Shown in pieces: positions 19,285 through 28,534 of a DNA stretch of 64,000 nt. Origin of the DNA: Sphingomonas aerophila (lineage in GTDB: Bacteria > Pseudomonadota > Alphaproteobacteria > Sphingomonadales > Sphingomonadaceae). The notes beneath the pieces are model-generated. The model did no database searches and had not been told where the DNA came from. It was given only the letters and a program-made list of their open reading frames with translations. The stretch is taken from contig NZ_JACIJK010000003.1 in the NCBI RefSeq assembly GCF_014199305.1, forward strand, positions 186,001 through 250,000, in the 5' to 3' direction. A program made the position numbers and the translations under genes. Positions within the stretch are counted from its first letter, which is position 1; each line of letters begins with the position of its first letter.

Positions 19285-19619
19285 TTGCCCTTGTGTCAGT
19301 TGAACTGGCGTCAGATGCGAGGCAGGCGATGTGCCCTGCGCCGGTGTGGCCGTTCGAAAGGCCATTCCGTGCAGGTCCGATTGGTAGCTCGCCGACGCAG
19401 GAAGAGATCGGTTTGCGAGATGTTCATGCGACGAACCATGGCGCGTAGCGTCGGCCACGTGCCTTCACAGCCGGTGATGAGCCAAGCCCTGGGTGTCTCA
19501 ACCGGCCCAACGGCGATGCCGTGCGGCCGGCAGCGCTGATGCCTTGCGGTGATGACGCCGGCGGCCAACGAGCCTGCTGTTCCGCCCTCGCCAACAACAA
19601 CGTTTTTGATCGGACGCAT
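19285..19619 (-). pseudogene. Decayed N-terminal fragment of a FAD-dependent tryptophan-halogenase-like gene
   Basis: From ATG 19619 the minus strand reads MRPIKNVVVGEGGTAGSLAA, then GCEGTWPTLRAMVRRMNISQTDLF. This aligns with [15 protein letters not shown] and [25 protein letters not shown] of the intact halogenase at 58075. After a frameshift near 19400 the similarity continues in another frame (SYQSDLHGMAFRTA, then HLTPV, matching [14 protein letters not shown] and HPFTPP). The fragment stops where the esterase gene starts. Only about 110 of some 510 residues remain, the FAD motif is damaged and the catalytic-lysine segment is altered, so it cannot be functional. It indicates that a halogenase gene once stood beside this hemicellulose locus. 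Confidence 0.7.
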
Positions 19620-19826
19620 GTGGAGAAAGCATCCAAAAAAGCCCGTGCTGTCAACCGGTGATCGACAGCATTTTCATGAAGAATTCGTGCGTTAGCGCGG
19701 GGCGTGACCGGGCGCACCAGGTTCGGCCGCCGGTCCGGTTCGGCACCTGGTCGCAGATCGCGTGCGACCAAGACGCGGCGGACAATGTTGCCAGTGCTGC
19801 TGACGGTCGCCACTAACGCAGCTCTC
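19620..19826 (-). promoter_or_regulatory. Gap with stem-loop and possible promoter upstream of the halogenase remnant
   Basis: TGCTGTC and GACAGCA (19646-19652 and 19664-19670) form a 7-bp stem. On the minus strand it is followed within a few bases by six Ts, so it may terminate the GH3 transcript. The same strand offers TTGACA (19648-19653), a possible -35 element for the remnant and the esterase gene. Nothing else is seen in these 207 nt. Confidence 0.4.
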
Positions 19827-22499
19827 TCAACGCGGCAGTACCACCCCCGTGCGGGTCGTGAACCGTTCAGAGCGGCCCGGAACGCCAGTGCCGGGCTGGC
19901 CCGACCCGACGCTGACCCGATAGGCGCCAGGCGCCACGATCCGCGTACCGTCCAGCGCGACACTGCTGAGGTCGCGTGGCGACAGGGCAAAGGTCAGGGT
20001 TCGCCGCTCACCGGCAGCAAGCCTCACCCGTTGCAGGCCACGCAGTGCAATTCGCGGGGCGCCCGGCGTTTCGGGGAAATCCAGGTACAGCTGCGCGACT
20101 TCCTCACCCGGCCGATCGCCGACGTTGCGCAATTCGGTGGTGACCCGCACCCCGCTCTCCGCGCCACCGTTAACAGGCTGCACCGTCAACGGCGCATAGT
20201 CAAAACGCGCGTAGCTGAGGCCGTGGCCGAACGGGAAAACGGGCGTGCCTTCGAAATAGCGATAGGTCCGACCCTTCATCTCGTAATTGCCGAATGGCGG
20301 CAGGTCCGCCGTGCTCCGGTAGAAGGTGAGGGGAAGGCGCCCCGCCGGGTTTGTCAGGCCGCTCAGCACATTGCCGATCGCGGCGCCGCCCGCCTGACCG
20401 GGGTACCAGGCCTCCAGGATCGCGTTCGCATTGTCCTTCGCCCAGGCGAGGTTGATCGGGCTGCCGTTCATGGCAACGACGACCAGCGGCTTGCCGGTCG
20501 CCTTTGCCTGCGCCAGCATCGTGCGCTGGTCCTCTGGCAGGTCCAGCGTGGTCTTGTCGCCACCCTCGAAACCCGGAACCTTCACCCCGGTTTCCTCGGC
20601 TTCGAGGTCGGAGGTGAGGCCCACCGTCGCAACCACCACGTCGGCATTCGCCGTGGCCTGCTTCAACGCAGCAGCGGGATCGGCGGAGATGCGCTTCCAG
20701 ACCAGGTCGCCCCCGGTCCCCTCCACCGTGATCGGATAGCGGCGCCCCGCCTGCAGCTCCATCGTGGTGAAGGTCGGCAGGTCGTTCCAGCGCGCCTTGC
20801 GCCGGTCCGCGACAATTTGCCCGTTCACACGCGCGACGCTGCCGCCACCGGACAGTCCCACGCGGTAGGTGCCGCTGTCGGCCGGAACCAGGAAGCCGGT
20901 AAACACGACGCGGTGGATCTCGGCGATTTTGGCCAGCTCCAGTTGCCGCTCGCCAATGTCGGGCTCCATCCGGGTCACCACCGGCTTGGGCTGATAGGAT
21001 ATCGCTGCGATCGCAGCCTCTCGCGTACCCGGCGCGAAACTGGTCGGCGGGGTGCGGACCGGGTTATAGTACCGCGCCTGGATGCCTGGCCTGCCATCGG
21101 GCGTGCGCAGAGCACTGGTCGGCACACGGTCGCCGTCGGTCAGGGACGCGCCGAACGGCACAAGCGTGATCTGCGCGCCCGGCATGGCGCGGCGCAAGCC
21201 GTCGATCACGGACACGCGCGGGCCGGTCAGGCCGGAGGAATAGTTGCCGCGCAGCACGCGGGTGGCGTCACCAAAGGGCCCGACCACCGCGACGCGCAGT
21301 GTGGGCTTCAGCGGAAGCACGCCGTCGTTCTTCAGCAGCACCAGGCTCTTCTCCGCCGCCGTGAGCGCCAGTGCCTGATGCTCTCGACTGCCGATCGCGC
21401 CGACAGGCACGGCGGGCGGCGCGCCGGTCAGGCCAGGCAGGTCGCCATTGCGGAATCGGGCGGAGAACAAACGCACCAGCGCGCGGTCGACGTCGCCCAC
21501 CGTGATCAAGTTGCGCGCCAACGCCTCGCGATAGCGATCCGCCAGGCCCGCCGTATCGCTGAGCGTCGCACCGTTGCATTCATTGTCGACACCGGCCCGC
21601 ATCGCTGCCGCGACAGCGGCGGCAGCGTCGGGCGCATATTTGTGGTTGTCGGCGATGTCCTTCACCGCGTCGCAATCCGATACAACATAACCCTGGAAGC
21701 CCCAGGCGCCGCGCAGATGTTCCTTCAACAACAGATCGTTGGCGCAGGCGGGCTGCCCGTCGATGCGGTTATAGGCGCACATGATCGACCCGGCCCGCCC
21801 CTCCGTCACTGCAGCGCGGAAGGCGGGAAGGTAGGTGTCCTCCAGATCGTGCATCGAGACGTACACGTTTGCCTCGTGCCGGGTCGATTCCGGGCCGCTG
21901 TGCACGGCATAATGTTTCGGCGTCGCGATCACGTAAGGCCGGTCGGGATCAGGGCCCTGCATGCCCTGCACGAAAGCGACACCCATGTGCGCGGTGAGGA
22001 ATGGATCCTCGCCATAGGTTTCCTGGCCACGTCCCCAGCGCGGGTCGCGAAAAATGTTGATGTTAGGCGACCATGTATCGAGCCCGGTGCCGATCCGTCC
22101 GTAACGCCCGGTCTGGCGCGCCATCGTGTGTAACGCGCGCACCTCCGTCCCGATCGCGCCTGCAACGTCATGGACCAGGGCAGGGTCGAACGTCGCGGCG
22201 AGCCCGATCGGTTCGGGGTAGTTGGTGGTGTCCACAGGGCCGAGTGCCCCGTGGAGCGACTCCGTCCACCAATTGTAGCGCGGGATCTTCAGTCGGGGGA
22301 TGGCCGGCGCGACATTCAGGAGCTGCTCGACCTTTTCGTCCAGCGTCATCTTGGCGACGAGGTCGGCGGCCAGGCGGTCGGCTTCGCCCCGGGCGGGGCT
22401 GATGGCCGATGGTTCGGGCGCGAACTGCTGGGGCGGAGCGACAGCGCCGGACAGAGCGGCAGCCGCCGAGAGCAACAGGACGGATTTCCACTTCGGCAC
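19827..22499 (-). CDS. GH3 beta-xylosidase/beta-glucosidase with PA14 insert
   Basis: The product has 890 residues from GTG 22499, chosen because GGGGGAGGG lies 7 nt upstream and a signal peptide follows (SVLLLSAAAALSGAVA). IPRYNWWTESLHG is the plant-type xylosidase form of the GH3 N-terminus. Further motifs are RDPRWGRGQETYGEDP, KHYAVHSGPESTRHEANV and the nucleophile in GFQGYVVSDCDAVKD (D275). A PA14-like insert (about 445-600, IQARYYNP...) precedes the rest of the second domain, and a fibronectin-III-like domain ends the protein. Most likely it is a periplasmic xylosidase acting on xylo-oligosaccharides; an alpha-L-arabinofuranosidase side activity is known in this subgroup. It is read away from the GntR regulator, which is on the same strand upstream. 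Confidence 0.87.
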   Translation of the reverse strand: MPKWKSVLLLSAAAALSGAVAPPQQFAPEPSAISPARGEADRLAADLVAKMTLDEKVEQLLNVAPAIPRLKIPRYNWWTESLHGALGPVDTTNYPEPIGLAATFDPALVHDVAGAIGTEVRALHTMARQTGRYGRIGTGLDTWSPNINIFRDPRWGRGQETYGEDPFLTAHMGVAFVQGMQGPDPDRPYVIATPKHYAVHSGPESTRHEANVYVSMHDLEDTYLPAFRAAVTEGRAGSIMCAYNRIDGQPACANDLLLKEHLRGAWGFQGYVVSDCDAVKDIADNHKYAPDAAAAVAAAMRAGVDNECNGATLSDTAGLADRYREALARNLITVGDVDRALVRLFSARFRNGDLPGLTGAPPAVPVGAIGSREHQALALTAAEKSLVLLKNDGVLPLKPTLRVAVVGPFGDATRVLRGNYSSGLTGPRVSVIDGLRRAMPGAQITLVPFGASLTDGDRVPTSALRTPDGRPGIQARYYNPVRTPPTSFAPGTREAAIAAISYQPKPVVTRMEPDIGERQLELAKIAEIHRVVFTGFLVPADSGTYRVGLSGGGSVARVNGQIVADRRKARWNDLPTFTTMELQAGRRYPITVEGTGGDLVWKRISADPAAALKQATANADVVVATVGLTSDLEAEETGVKVPGFEGGDKTTLDLPEDQRTMLAQAKATGKPLVVVAMNGSPINLAWAKDNANAILEAWYPGQAGGAAIGNVLSGLTNPAGRLPLTFYRSTADLPPFGNYEMKGRTYRYFEGTPVFPFGHGLSYARFDYAPLTVQPVNGGAESGVRVTTELRNVGDRPGEEVAQLYLDFPETPGAPRIALRGLQRVRLAAGERRTLTFALSPRDLSSVALDGTRIVAPGAYRVSVGSGQPGTGVPGRSERFTTRTGVVLPR

Positions 22500-22545
22500 G
22501 GTCGCACCCTCCCCCATTCCGCCCTTATCAGGCGCGTTCAGTCGG

Positions 22546-22574
22546 ACTAATGCGACCAAACCGGCCAGTGTCAA
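22546..22574 (-). promoter_or_regulatory. Sigma70-like promoter for the GH3 xylosidase gene
   Basis: On the minus strand TTGACA (22574-22569) and ATTAGT (22551-22546) are separated by exactly 17 nt, about 45 nt upstream of the GTG start. The spacer and the -10 carry GGTCGC and CCGACT, an imperfect inverted repeat that might be an operator for the adjacent GntR-type regulator. Confidence 0.5.
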
Positions 22575-22598
22575 GCGAACGCTGGTCGAATACGGGTG

Positions 22599-23366
22599 CT
22601 AGACGTCCATTGCGGCCCGCGTGTCGTCCAGAGCCAACTGGACCAGCGCGCCCATGGCTTGCCCGGCCGCTTCAGCATCGCCGGCAGCGATGGCGTCGAA
22701 CACCCGCACATGGTCGGGAATAGGATCACGGGGCAGGGCACGCGCGCGTTGCTTGAACGAAGTGGTCCAGCTGACCGCCGCGCCGATGCTTGCGCTAAGG
22801 AACATCAATGCGTCGTTTCGCGTCGCCCCGAGCAAAGCGGCGTGGAATTCGCGATCAGCGATGCGGCCCTGTTCGGTGGCCAGGGTATGACGACGCATGG
22901 CGGTCAGTGCGGCCTTCATCAGCTTCACGTCGTCGCGGGTTCGCCGCTCGGCGGCAAGGCGCGCAGCACCGGGTTCGATGATGGCTCGTAATTCAAACAG
23001 GCTGCGGACCAGTTGCACGTCCGGTTCGCCCGAGAAGGCCCAGGCCAGTACATCGGGATCCAGCAGGTTCCACCGGTCGCGCGGCAGCACGCGTGTGCCG
23101 GTCTTGGGCCGGCTTTCGACCAGCCCCTTGGCGGCGAGCGTCTGCAAAGCCTCGCGAAAGGCGGTGCGGGACACGTTCAGGGCTTCGGCGAACGCCACTT
23201 CGCCCGACAATGTCGTGCCCGGCGGATATTCCCCGGCCAGAATGGCGGTGCCAAGCTTGAAGGCGATGGCGCCGCGATAGCGCCGGCCAGTGTCGCGTGG
23301 TCCCTTCGAGATGGGGGTATCGAGGGATGGCGCTAAGGCGTCGGGGTCGATCTTACTCTCCTGCAC
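22599..23366 (-). CDS. GntR-family regulator, FadR subgroup (FCD domain)
   Basis: The product has 255 residues. The winged helix-turn-helix (about 30-100) has LGTAILAGEYPPGTTLSGEV and VSRTAFREALQTLAAKGLVE. The all-helical FCD effector domain (about 115-245) has LFELRAIIEPGAARLAAER, DREFHAALLGATRND and DHVRVFDAIAAGDAEAA, with the usual Asp/His metal-ligand pattern. The start is a GTG at 23366 without a strong ribosome-binding site. Regulators of this group often respond to sugar acids such as hexuronates or pentonates. It lies between the minus-strand GH3 and the plus-strand GH51 genes, so it probably controls both units, perhaps through sites like TTGTCGTACAA at 11767. Confidence 0.85.
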   Translation of the reverse strand: MQESKIDPDALAPSLDTPISKGPRDTGRRYRGAIAFKLGTAILAGEYPPGTTLSGEVAFAEALNVSRTAFREALQTLAAKGLVESRPKTGTRVLPRDRWNLLDPDVLAWAFSGEPDVQLVRSLFELRAIIEPGAARLAAERRTRDDVKLMKAALTAMRRHTLATEQGRIADREFHAALLGATRNDALMFLSASIGAAVSWTTSFKQRARALPRDPIPDHVRVFDAIAAGDAEAAGQAMGALVQLALDDTRAAMDV

Positions 23367-23503
23367 GATGCCCGCTTAGCATTGCCTTATCTTACGGGCC
23401 ATGAAAAGCGCAGCGCGCGTTGACTTGGCGCTGTCCAACAAATACTCGTCGCAGGTGGCCGGCGTGCTGGTCGCTGAACGAGATCAAGAACAGGGAGAGT
23501 ATT

Positions 23504-25084
23504 GTGCTGAAGCGTTGGGGTCTCTCCTTGTGCCTGTCCGTGGCAAGCCTCGCTCTTGCCTCCCCGGCTTTGTCGCAGTCGACGGCAGCGCCCGCGCCGG
23601 GAAGTGCCACCGCTACCCTCCGCGCGGATCAGCCAGGGCCGCGGATGCACCGCGACGTGTTCGGCCAGTTTGCCGAGCATCTGGGCCACGGCATCTATGA
23701 CGGCATATGGGTCGGCCCGCGTTCGCGCATTCCGAATGATGCCGGCTACCGCCGCGACGTGCTGGACGCGCTGAAGGCGATCAACGTGCCCATGGTGCGC
23801 TGGCCCGGTGGCTGTTTCGCGGACGAATATCATTGGCGTGACGGCATCGGCCCGGCGTCCAAGCGCCCGGTCAAGGTCAACACCAACTGGGGCGGGATTA
23901 ACGAAGATAACAGCTTCGGCACGCATGAATTCATGGGCTTCGTCGAACGCCTTGGCGCGAAGGCCTATGTGTCGGCCAATGTCGGCAGCGCACCGCCATC
24001 CGAAACCGCGCAATGGGTCGAGTATATCACCGCGCCCGCCAACACGTCCGTGCTCGCCAAGGAGCGCGGGAAGAACGGACATGCGGGTCCCTGGAAGCTC
24101 CAATATCTGGGCATCGGCAACGAGCTGTGGGGTTGCGGCGGCAACATGCGCGCGGAATATGCGGCAGACCTGACCAACCGCTATGCCCAGTTCGCCAAGT
24201 CAGCGAACGGCCCGATGCTGAAGATCGCGAGCGGGCCGAGCGACGAAAATTACGAGTGGACGCGCGACCTGATGCGCATCGCCGGCAAGAACATCGATGG
24301 CTTGGCGCTGCACTATTATACTCGCCCGCGCGACAAGGACTGGAACGACAAGGGTCCTGCGATCGGCTTTTCCGAGCGGGAATGGGCGACCACCATGGCG
24401 CACACGCTGCGCATGGAGGAGTTCATCACCAAGCACTCCAAGATCATGGATGAAACCGACCCCGCGAAGAAGGTCATGCTGGCGGTGGATGAATGGGGAA
24501 CCTGGTACGACCCGACGCCGGGCACCAACCCGGGGTTCCTGATGCAGCAGAACTCGCTGCGGGACGCGGTGGTCGCGGGGCTCAACCTCAACATCTTCGC
24601 ACACCATGCCGACCGCGTCCGCATGGCGGCAATCGCGCAGATGGTGAATGTGCTCCAGGCGATGCTGCTGACCGATGGGCCTCGCATGGTGAAGACGCCG
24701 ACCTACCACGTGTTCGATCTGTACAAGCCGTGGCAGGACGCAACGACGCTGCCGATCGAGGTAACGTCGCCCTGGTATCACCTGGACGAGGTGGCGGTGC
24801 CCGCCGTCAGCGCATCGGCGGTGAAGGATGCGGCCGGGCGTGTGCATGTCGCGCTGGTGAACCTCGACCCCAATCGCGCTGTACCACTTTCGGTTGCGAT
24901 ACAGGGTGTGCAGGCAAGCACCGCGAGCGGACGGATCATCACGGCCGCAACCATGGACGCGCACAACAGCTTCGACCAGCCGAACGCAGTGGCCCCGGCG
25001 CCGTTTAACGGGGCGCAGGTGGCGAACGGTGCGCTCACCGTCACGCTTCCGGCCAAGTCGGTCGTCGTCCTCGACCTGCAATGA
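23504..25084 (+). CDS. GH51 alpha-L-arabinofuranosidase
   Basis: The product has 526 residues from GTG 23504, chosen for AGGGAGAG upstream and the signal peptide that follows (LSLCLSVASLALASPALSQ). The retaining catalytic pair is visible: acid/base E207 in GIGNELWGCGG and nucleophile E330 in LAVDEWGTW. VRWPGGCFADEYHWRDGIGP and LNLNIFAHHADRVRMA are further GH51 signatures, and a C-terminal beta domain completes the usual length. It removes alpha-L-arabinofuranosyl side chains from arabinoxylan, arabinan or xyloglucan, in the periplasm. It begins a plus-strand run (GH51 - GH95 - esterase - GH27). Confidence 0.93.
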   Translation: MLKRWGLSLCLSVASLALASPALSQSTAAPAPGSATATLRADQPGPRMHRDVFGQFAEHLGHGIYDGIWVGPRSRIPNDAGYRRDVLDALKAINVPMVRWPGGCFADEYHWRDGIGPASKRPVKVNTNWGGINEDNSFGTHEFMGFVERLGAKAYVSANVGSAPPSETAQWVEYITAPANTSVLAKERGKNGHAGPWKLQYLGIGNELWGCGGNMRAEYAADLTNRYAQFAKSANGPMLKIASGPSDENYEWTRDLMRIAGKNIDGLALHYYTRPRDKDWNDKGPAIGFSEREWATTMAHTLRMEEFITKHSKIMDETDPAKKVMLAVDEWGTWYDPTPGTNPGFLMQQNSLRDAVVAGLNLNIFAHHADRVRMAAIAQMVNVLQAMLLTDGPRMVKTPTYHVFDLYKPWQDATTLPIEVTSPWYHLDEVAVPAVSASAVKDAAGRVHVALVNLDPNRAVPLSVAIQGVQASTASGRIITAATMDAHNSFDQPNAVAPAPFNGAQVANGALTVTLPAKSVVVLDLQ

Positions 25085-25103
25085 TCGCGTGAGCGCTTCG
25101 GAC

Positions 25104-27455
25104 ATGTCACCTCCTGCCGGCCTGACCCGGCGTGCGGTGATGGAGGGCGGCGTGGCGGTGGCGGGGGCTGCCGCTCTCGCCGGCCCGGCCGAGGGTGCAG
25201 GCGGACGCGGCGACCGCCTCTGGTACCAACAGCCGGCGACCGCGTGGACGGAAGCGCTGCCCGTCGGAAACGGCCGGCTTGGCGCGATGGTCTTCGGCGG
25301 CACGGCGCAGGAGCGGTTGCAACTCAACGAGGACACGTTCTGGGCGGGCGGGCCGTACAATCCCGTCAACACCGACGCGCGCGCTGCCCTGCCCGAAGTG
25401 CGCCGCTTGATAGCTGCGGGCCGTTATGCCGAGGCGCAAACGCTCGCCAACGAGCGCGTGATGGCCAGGCCGCTCAAGCAGATGCCTTACCAGACCATCG
25501 GCGACCTGCTGATCGACAGGGCGGGAGCACATGCCTCAGCGGCGGTGAGCGGCTATTATCGCGAGCTCGACCTCGATGCAGCGATCGCAACGACGCGCTT
25601 CACCGCCGACGGCATCACGTTCGAACGGCAGGTCATCGCGTCGCCCATCGATCAGGTCATTGCCATCCGCATCACAGCCAGCCGCCACGGCGCAATCGAC
25701 ATCGACCTGTCGTTCCGTACGTCTCAGGCTTCCCGCGTTGTTGCGACCGATCGGCAGCTTTCGCTGCAAGGCACTGGCCCCGACCGGCTCGGCATCAAGG
25801 GCGCGCTCCGCTTCGCGGTACAATTGCGCGTGTTGCCGGTTGGCGGACGGGTGATCGCGGCCCGCGACCGATTGCAGGTTCGGGGGTCCGATGAAGTTGT
25901 TCTGCTTCTCGCCATGGCGACCAGCTTCCGCCGGTTCGATGATCTTGGGGGAGAGCCCGGGTCGATCGTCGCAGGGCAACTCGACCGGGCGAGCCGGCGG
26001 CCGTTCGCGGACCTGTCGCGCGATGCCACAAGCGCCCACCGCCAGCTATACCGACGCGTTCGCCTGGATCTGGGGACGAGCGACGCTACGGCCTTGCCGA
26101 CCGATCGCCGTATTGTGGCGGCGCAAACGCGCGACGATCCGGGGCTGGCGGCGCTGTATTTCGATTTCGCCCGCTACCTGCTGATCTGTTCCTCCCGGCC
26201 CGGCACGCAGCCGGCAAACCTTCAGGGCATATGGAACGATAGCCCGGACCCGCCCTGGGACTCCAAGTACACGATCAACATCAACACGGAGATGAACTAC
26301 TGGCCGGCGGAAGTTGCCGCCCTCCCGGAGTGCGTCGAGCCGCTGGTCGCGATGGTGCGCGATCTGGCTGTCACGGGCGAGCGTACCGCGCGTGAGATGT
26401 ACGGCGCGCGCGGCTGGGTGGCGCATCACAACACCGACCTGTGGCGCGCGACCGCACCGATCGACGGCGCGCAATGGGGGCTGTGGCCAACCGGCGGCGC
26501 GTGGCTGTGCATGCATTTGTGGGACCACTACGATTATGGCCGGGACCGCGCGTTCCTGGCTAGCGTATACCCGCTGATGAAGGGGGCCGCGACCTTCTTC
26601 CTCGACACGCTGGTGACCGATCCCGCGACGGGACGATTGATGACCAGCCCGTCGCTGTCGCCTGAAAATGCGCATCCGATGGGCGCGTCGATCTGCGCGG
26701 GGCCGGCGATGGATCAGCAGATCCTGCGCGACCTGTTCGACCGGACCGCCAGGGCCGCCGCGATCCTGAACACGGACGCCGACTTCGCGGCAGAGGTCAC
26801 CGCGGCCCGCGCCCGGCTCGCGCCCGACAAGATCGGGGCGCAGGGGCAGTTGCAGGAATGGCAGGCCGACTGGGATGCTGGCGCACCCGAGCCGAAGCAC
26901 CGGCACGTGTCGCATCTTTACGGCCTGTTCCCGAGCGAGCAGATCGACATGGACGCGACACCCGCACTGGCCGCTGCCGCGCGCCGTTCGCTGGAACTAC
27001 GCGGCGATGAGTCGACTGGCTGGGCGACCGCGTGGCGCGCGGCGCTGTGGGCGCGGCTGCGCGATGGCGAGCACGCGCACCGCATCCTGCGATTCCTGTT
27101 AGGTCCGGGCCGCACCTATCCTAATATGTTCGACGCACACCCGCCCTTTCAGATCGACGGTAACTTCGGCGGCGCACGCGCAATGGCAGAGATGCTGCTG
27201 CAGAGCCGGGGCGATGACATCCTGCTCTTGCCCGCGCTGCCTTCGGCTTGGCCGACCGGGTCGGTCAGCGGCCTGCGCGCGAGGGGACGGTGCCGGGTCG
27301 ACCTGAACTGGCGCGGTGGCAGTCTTCGTGAGGTCGTGTTGACCGCTGACGAACCGGGCGAGCGGGTGGTTCGGTACGGCACGACACGCCAGACGGTGCA
27401 ATTGCTGCCCGGTACTCCCGTGCGGCTGAGCGCAGCGGAACTGACAGGCGCATGA
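25104..27455 (+). CDS. GH95 alpha-L-fucosidase/alpha-L-galactosidase
   Basis: The product has 783 residues from ATG 25104; GTG 25089 is an alternative. It opens with a twin-arginine-like signal (LTRRAVMEGGVAVAGAAAL). The N-terminal beta domain has WTEALPVGNGRLGAMVFGG and LQLNEDTFWAGGPYNP. The helical barrel has NINTEMNYWPAEVAALPE, TSPSLSPENAHPMG with the presumed acid Glu, and FQIDGNFGGARAMAEML with the conserved Asp. All three match the inverting GH95 site. Substrate could be alpha-1,2-L-fucose of xyloglucan or alpha-L-galactose of cereal arabinoxylan; both activities are known in the family and are not separable by eye. The start lies 19 nt after the GH51 stop. Confidence 0.9.
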   Translation: MSPPAGLTRRAVMEGGVAVAGAAALAGPAEGAGGRGDRLWYQQPATAWTEALPVGNGRLGAMVFGGTAQERLQLNEDTFWAGGPYNPVNTDARAALPEVRRLIAAGRYAEAQTLANERVMARPLKQMPYQTIGDLLIDRAGAHASAAVSGYYRELDLDAAIATTRFTADGITFERQVIASPIDQVIAIRITASRHGAIDIDLSFRTSQASRVVATDRQLSLQGTGPDRLGIKGALRFAVQLRVLPVGGRVIAARDRLQVRGSDEVVLLLAMATSFRRFDDLGGEPGSIVAGQLDRASRRPFADLSRDATSAHRQLYRRVRLDLGTSDATALPTDRRIVAAQTRDDPGLAALYFDFARYLLICSSRPGTQPANLQGIWNDSPDPPWDSKYTININTEMNYWPAEVAALPECVEPLVAMVRDLAVTGERTAREMYGARGWVAHHNTDLWRATAPIDGAQWGLWPTGGAWLCMHLWDHYDYGRDRAFLASVYPLMKGAATFFLDTLVTDPATGRLMTSPSLSPENAHPMGASICAGPAMDQQILRDLFDRTARAAAILNTDADFAAEVTAARARLAPDKIGAQGQLQEWQADWDAGAPEPKHRHVSHLYGLFPSEQIDMDATPALAAAARRSLELRGDESTGWATAWRAALWARLRDGEHAHRILRFLLGPGRTYPNMFDAHPPFQIDGNFGGARAMAEMLLQSRGDDILLLPALPSAWPTGSVSGLRARGRCRVDLNWRGGSLREVVLTADEPGERVVRYGTTRQTVQLLPGTPVRLSAAELTGA

Positions 27456-27469
27456 AAAGGGGAACACAC

Positions 27470-28534
27470 ATGGCTATGGGCTGGATGCGAACGGGAATTG
27501 CGCTGGCAGCGTTGTTGACGGCGGCGGCGCCGGCACAGGTGGCGACCAACGTCCCGGCTCCCGTCGCGAATGCAAAACCGGTCACGATCGAACGGATCAA
27601 GGTGCACTCGCCCGCGCTGGAGGGCAGTTTGGAAGGGGATTCGGCGGCTCGCGACGTGATGGTCGTACTGCCGCCCGGCTACGGCCTCAACCGAAGCCGC
27701 CGTTACCCGGTGCTCTACGCACTTCATGGTTACTCGATCGGGGCGGAGCAGTGGACACGCGAGATCCATGTGCCGCAGACGATCGAGGGCGCATTTGCCA
27801 AGGGCGCGGGTGAGTTCATCGTCGTGCTGCCCGACAGCAAGACGGTGCATAACGGGTCAATGTATTCGAGCTCGGTCACGACCGGCGACTTTGAGACATT
27901 TATCGCCCGCGATCTGGTTCGCTACATCGACGGTCATTACCGCACGCTTGCCGACCGCCGCAGCCGCGGGCTCGCCGGGCACTCGATGGGCGGCTATGGC
28001 ACGACCCGGATCGGGCTCAAGCACCCCGACGTCTTTGGCGCGCTCTACATGATGAGCCCGTGCTGTTTGTCCGCGCGATCGGCCGCACAGATCGACACGG
28101 CGATGATCGAGCGGTTGGGGAAACTCACGTCGCCCAAGCAATCTGAAGGGCTGCCCTTCATGGATCGCGCCACGCTGGCCAGCGCCGCCGCCTGGTCACC
28201 CAATCCCGCCCGTGCGCCGCTGTATCTCGACCTGCCGGTGAAGGACGGTGCGGTGCAGCCCGACGTGCTCGCGCGCTGGGCGGCTAACGCGCCGCTCGCC
28301 ATGGTCGACCAATATGTTGGCAACCTGCGCCGTTATGCCGCGATTGCTATCGACGTTGGTGACCGCGACGGCCTGCGCGATGACGCTCGCACGCTGCACG
28401 AGGCGCTGGATCGTTATCGCATCGCCAACAGCTTCGAGGTTTATTCAGGCGACCACACCAGCGGCGTCGCTGGCCGTTTCCAGGATCACGTCATGCCCTT
28501 CTTTTCCGAGCATCTCGTCGGGGCCACAAAGTGA
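27470..28534 (+). CDS. Secreted alpha/beta-hydrolase esterase, CE1/esterase-D-like
   Basis: The product has 354 residues from ATG 27470, which has AAAAGGGGA upstream; ATG 27452, overlapping the GH95 stop, is an alternative. A signal peptide is present (TGIALAALLTAAAPAQ). The fold shows RRYPVLYALHGYSIGAEQW (oxyanion region), the nucleophile elbow GLAGHSMGGYG (S172), GDRDGLRDDAR with a likely Asp and GDHTSGVAGRF with the His. Relatives are feruloyl and acetyl-xylan esterases (CE1) and S-formylglutathione hydrolase. With GH51, GH95 and GH27 in one run, release of ferulate or acetate from arabinoxylan is the most plausible role. Its stop overlaps the GTG of the next gene. Confidence 0.8.
   Translation: MAMGWMRTGIALAALLTAAAPAQVATNVPAPVANAKPVTIERIKVHSPALEGSLEGDSAARDVMVVLPPGYGLNRSRRYPVLYALHGYSIGAEQWTREIHVPQTIEGAFAKGAGEFIVVLPDSKTVHNGSMYSSSVTTGDFETFIARDLVRYIDGHYRTLADRRSRGLAGHSMGGYGTTRIGLKHPDVFGALYMMSPCCLSARSAAQIDTAMIERLGKLTSPKQSEGLPFMDRATLASAAAWSPNPARAPLYLDLPVKDGAVQPDVLARWAANAPLAMVDQYVGNLRRYAAIAIDVGDRDGLRDDARTLHEALDRYRIANSFEVYSGDHTSGVAGRFQDHVMPFFSEHLVGATK

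Noticed and set aside
19279..19458. Upstream extension of the CE20-type esterase to 19458
   Set aside because: The added residues align with a halogenase segment and precede a clean signal peptide, so they belong to the pseudogene.
19704..22133. Open frame of 809 codons on the plus strand opposite the GH3 xylosidase gene
   Set aside because: It is the antisense of a well-conserved GH3 gene, is rich in Arg/His/Gly, and shows no domain. Long antisense frames are expected in GC-rich DNA.
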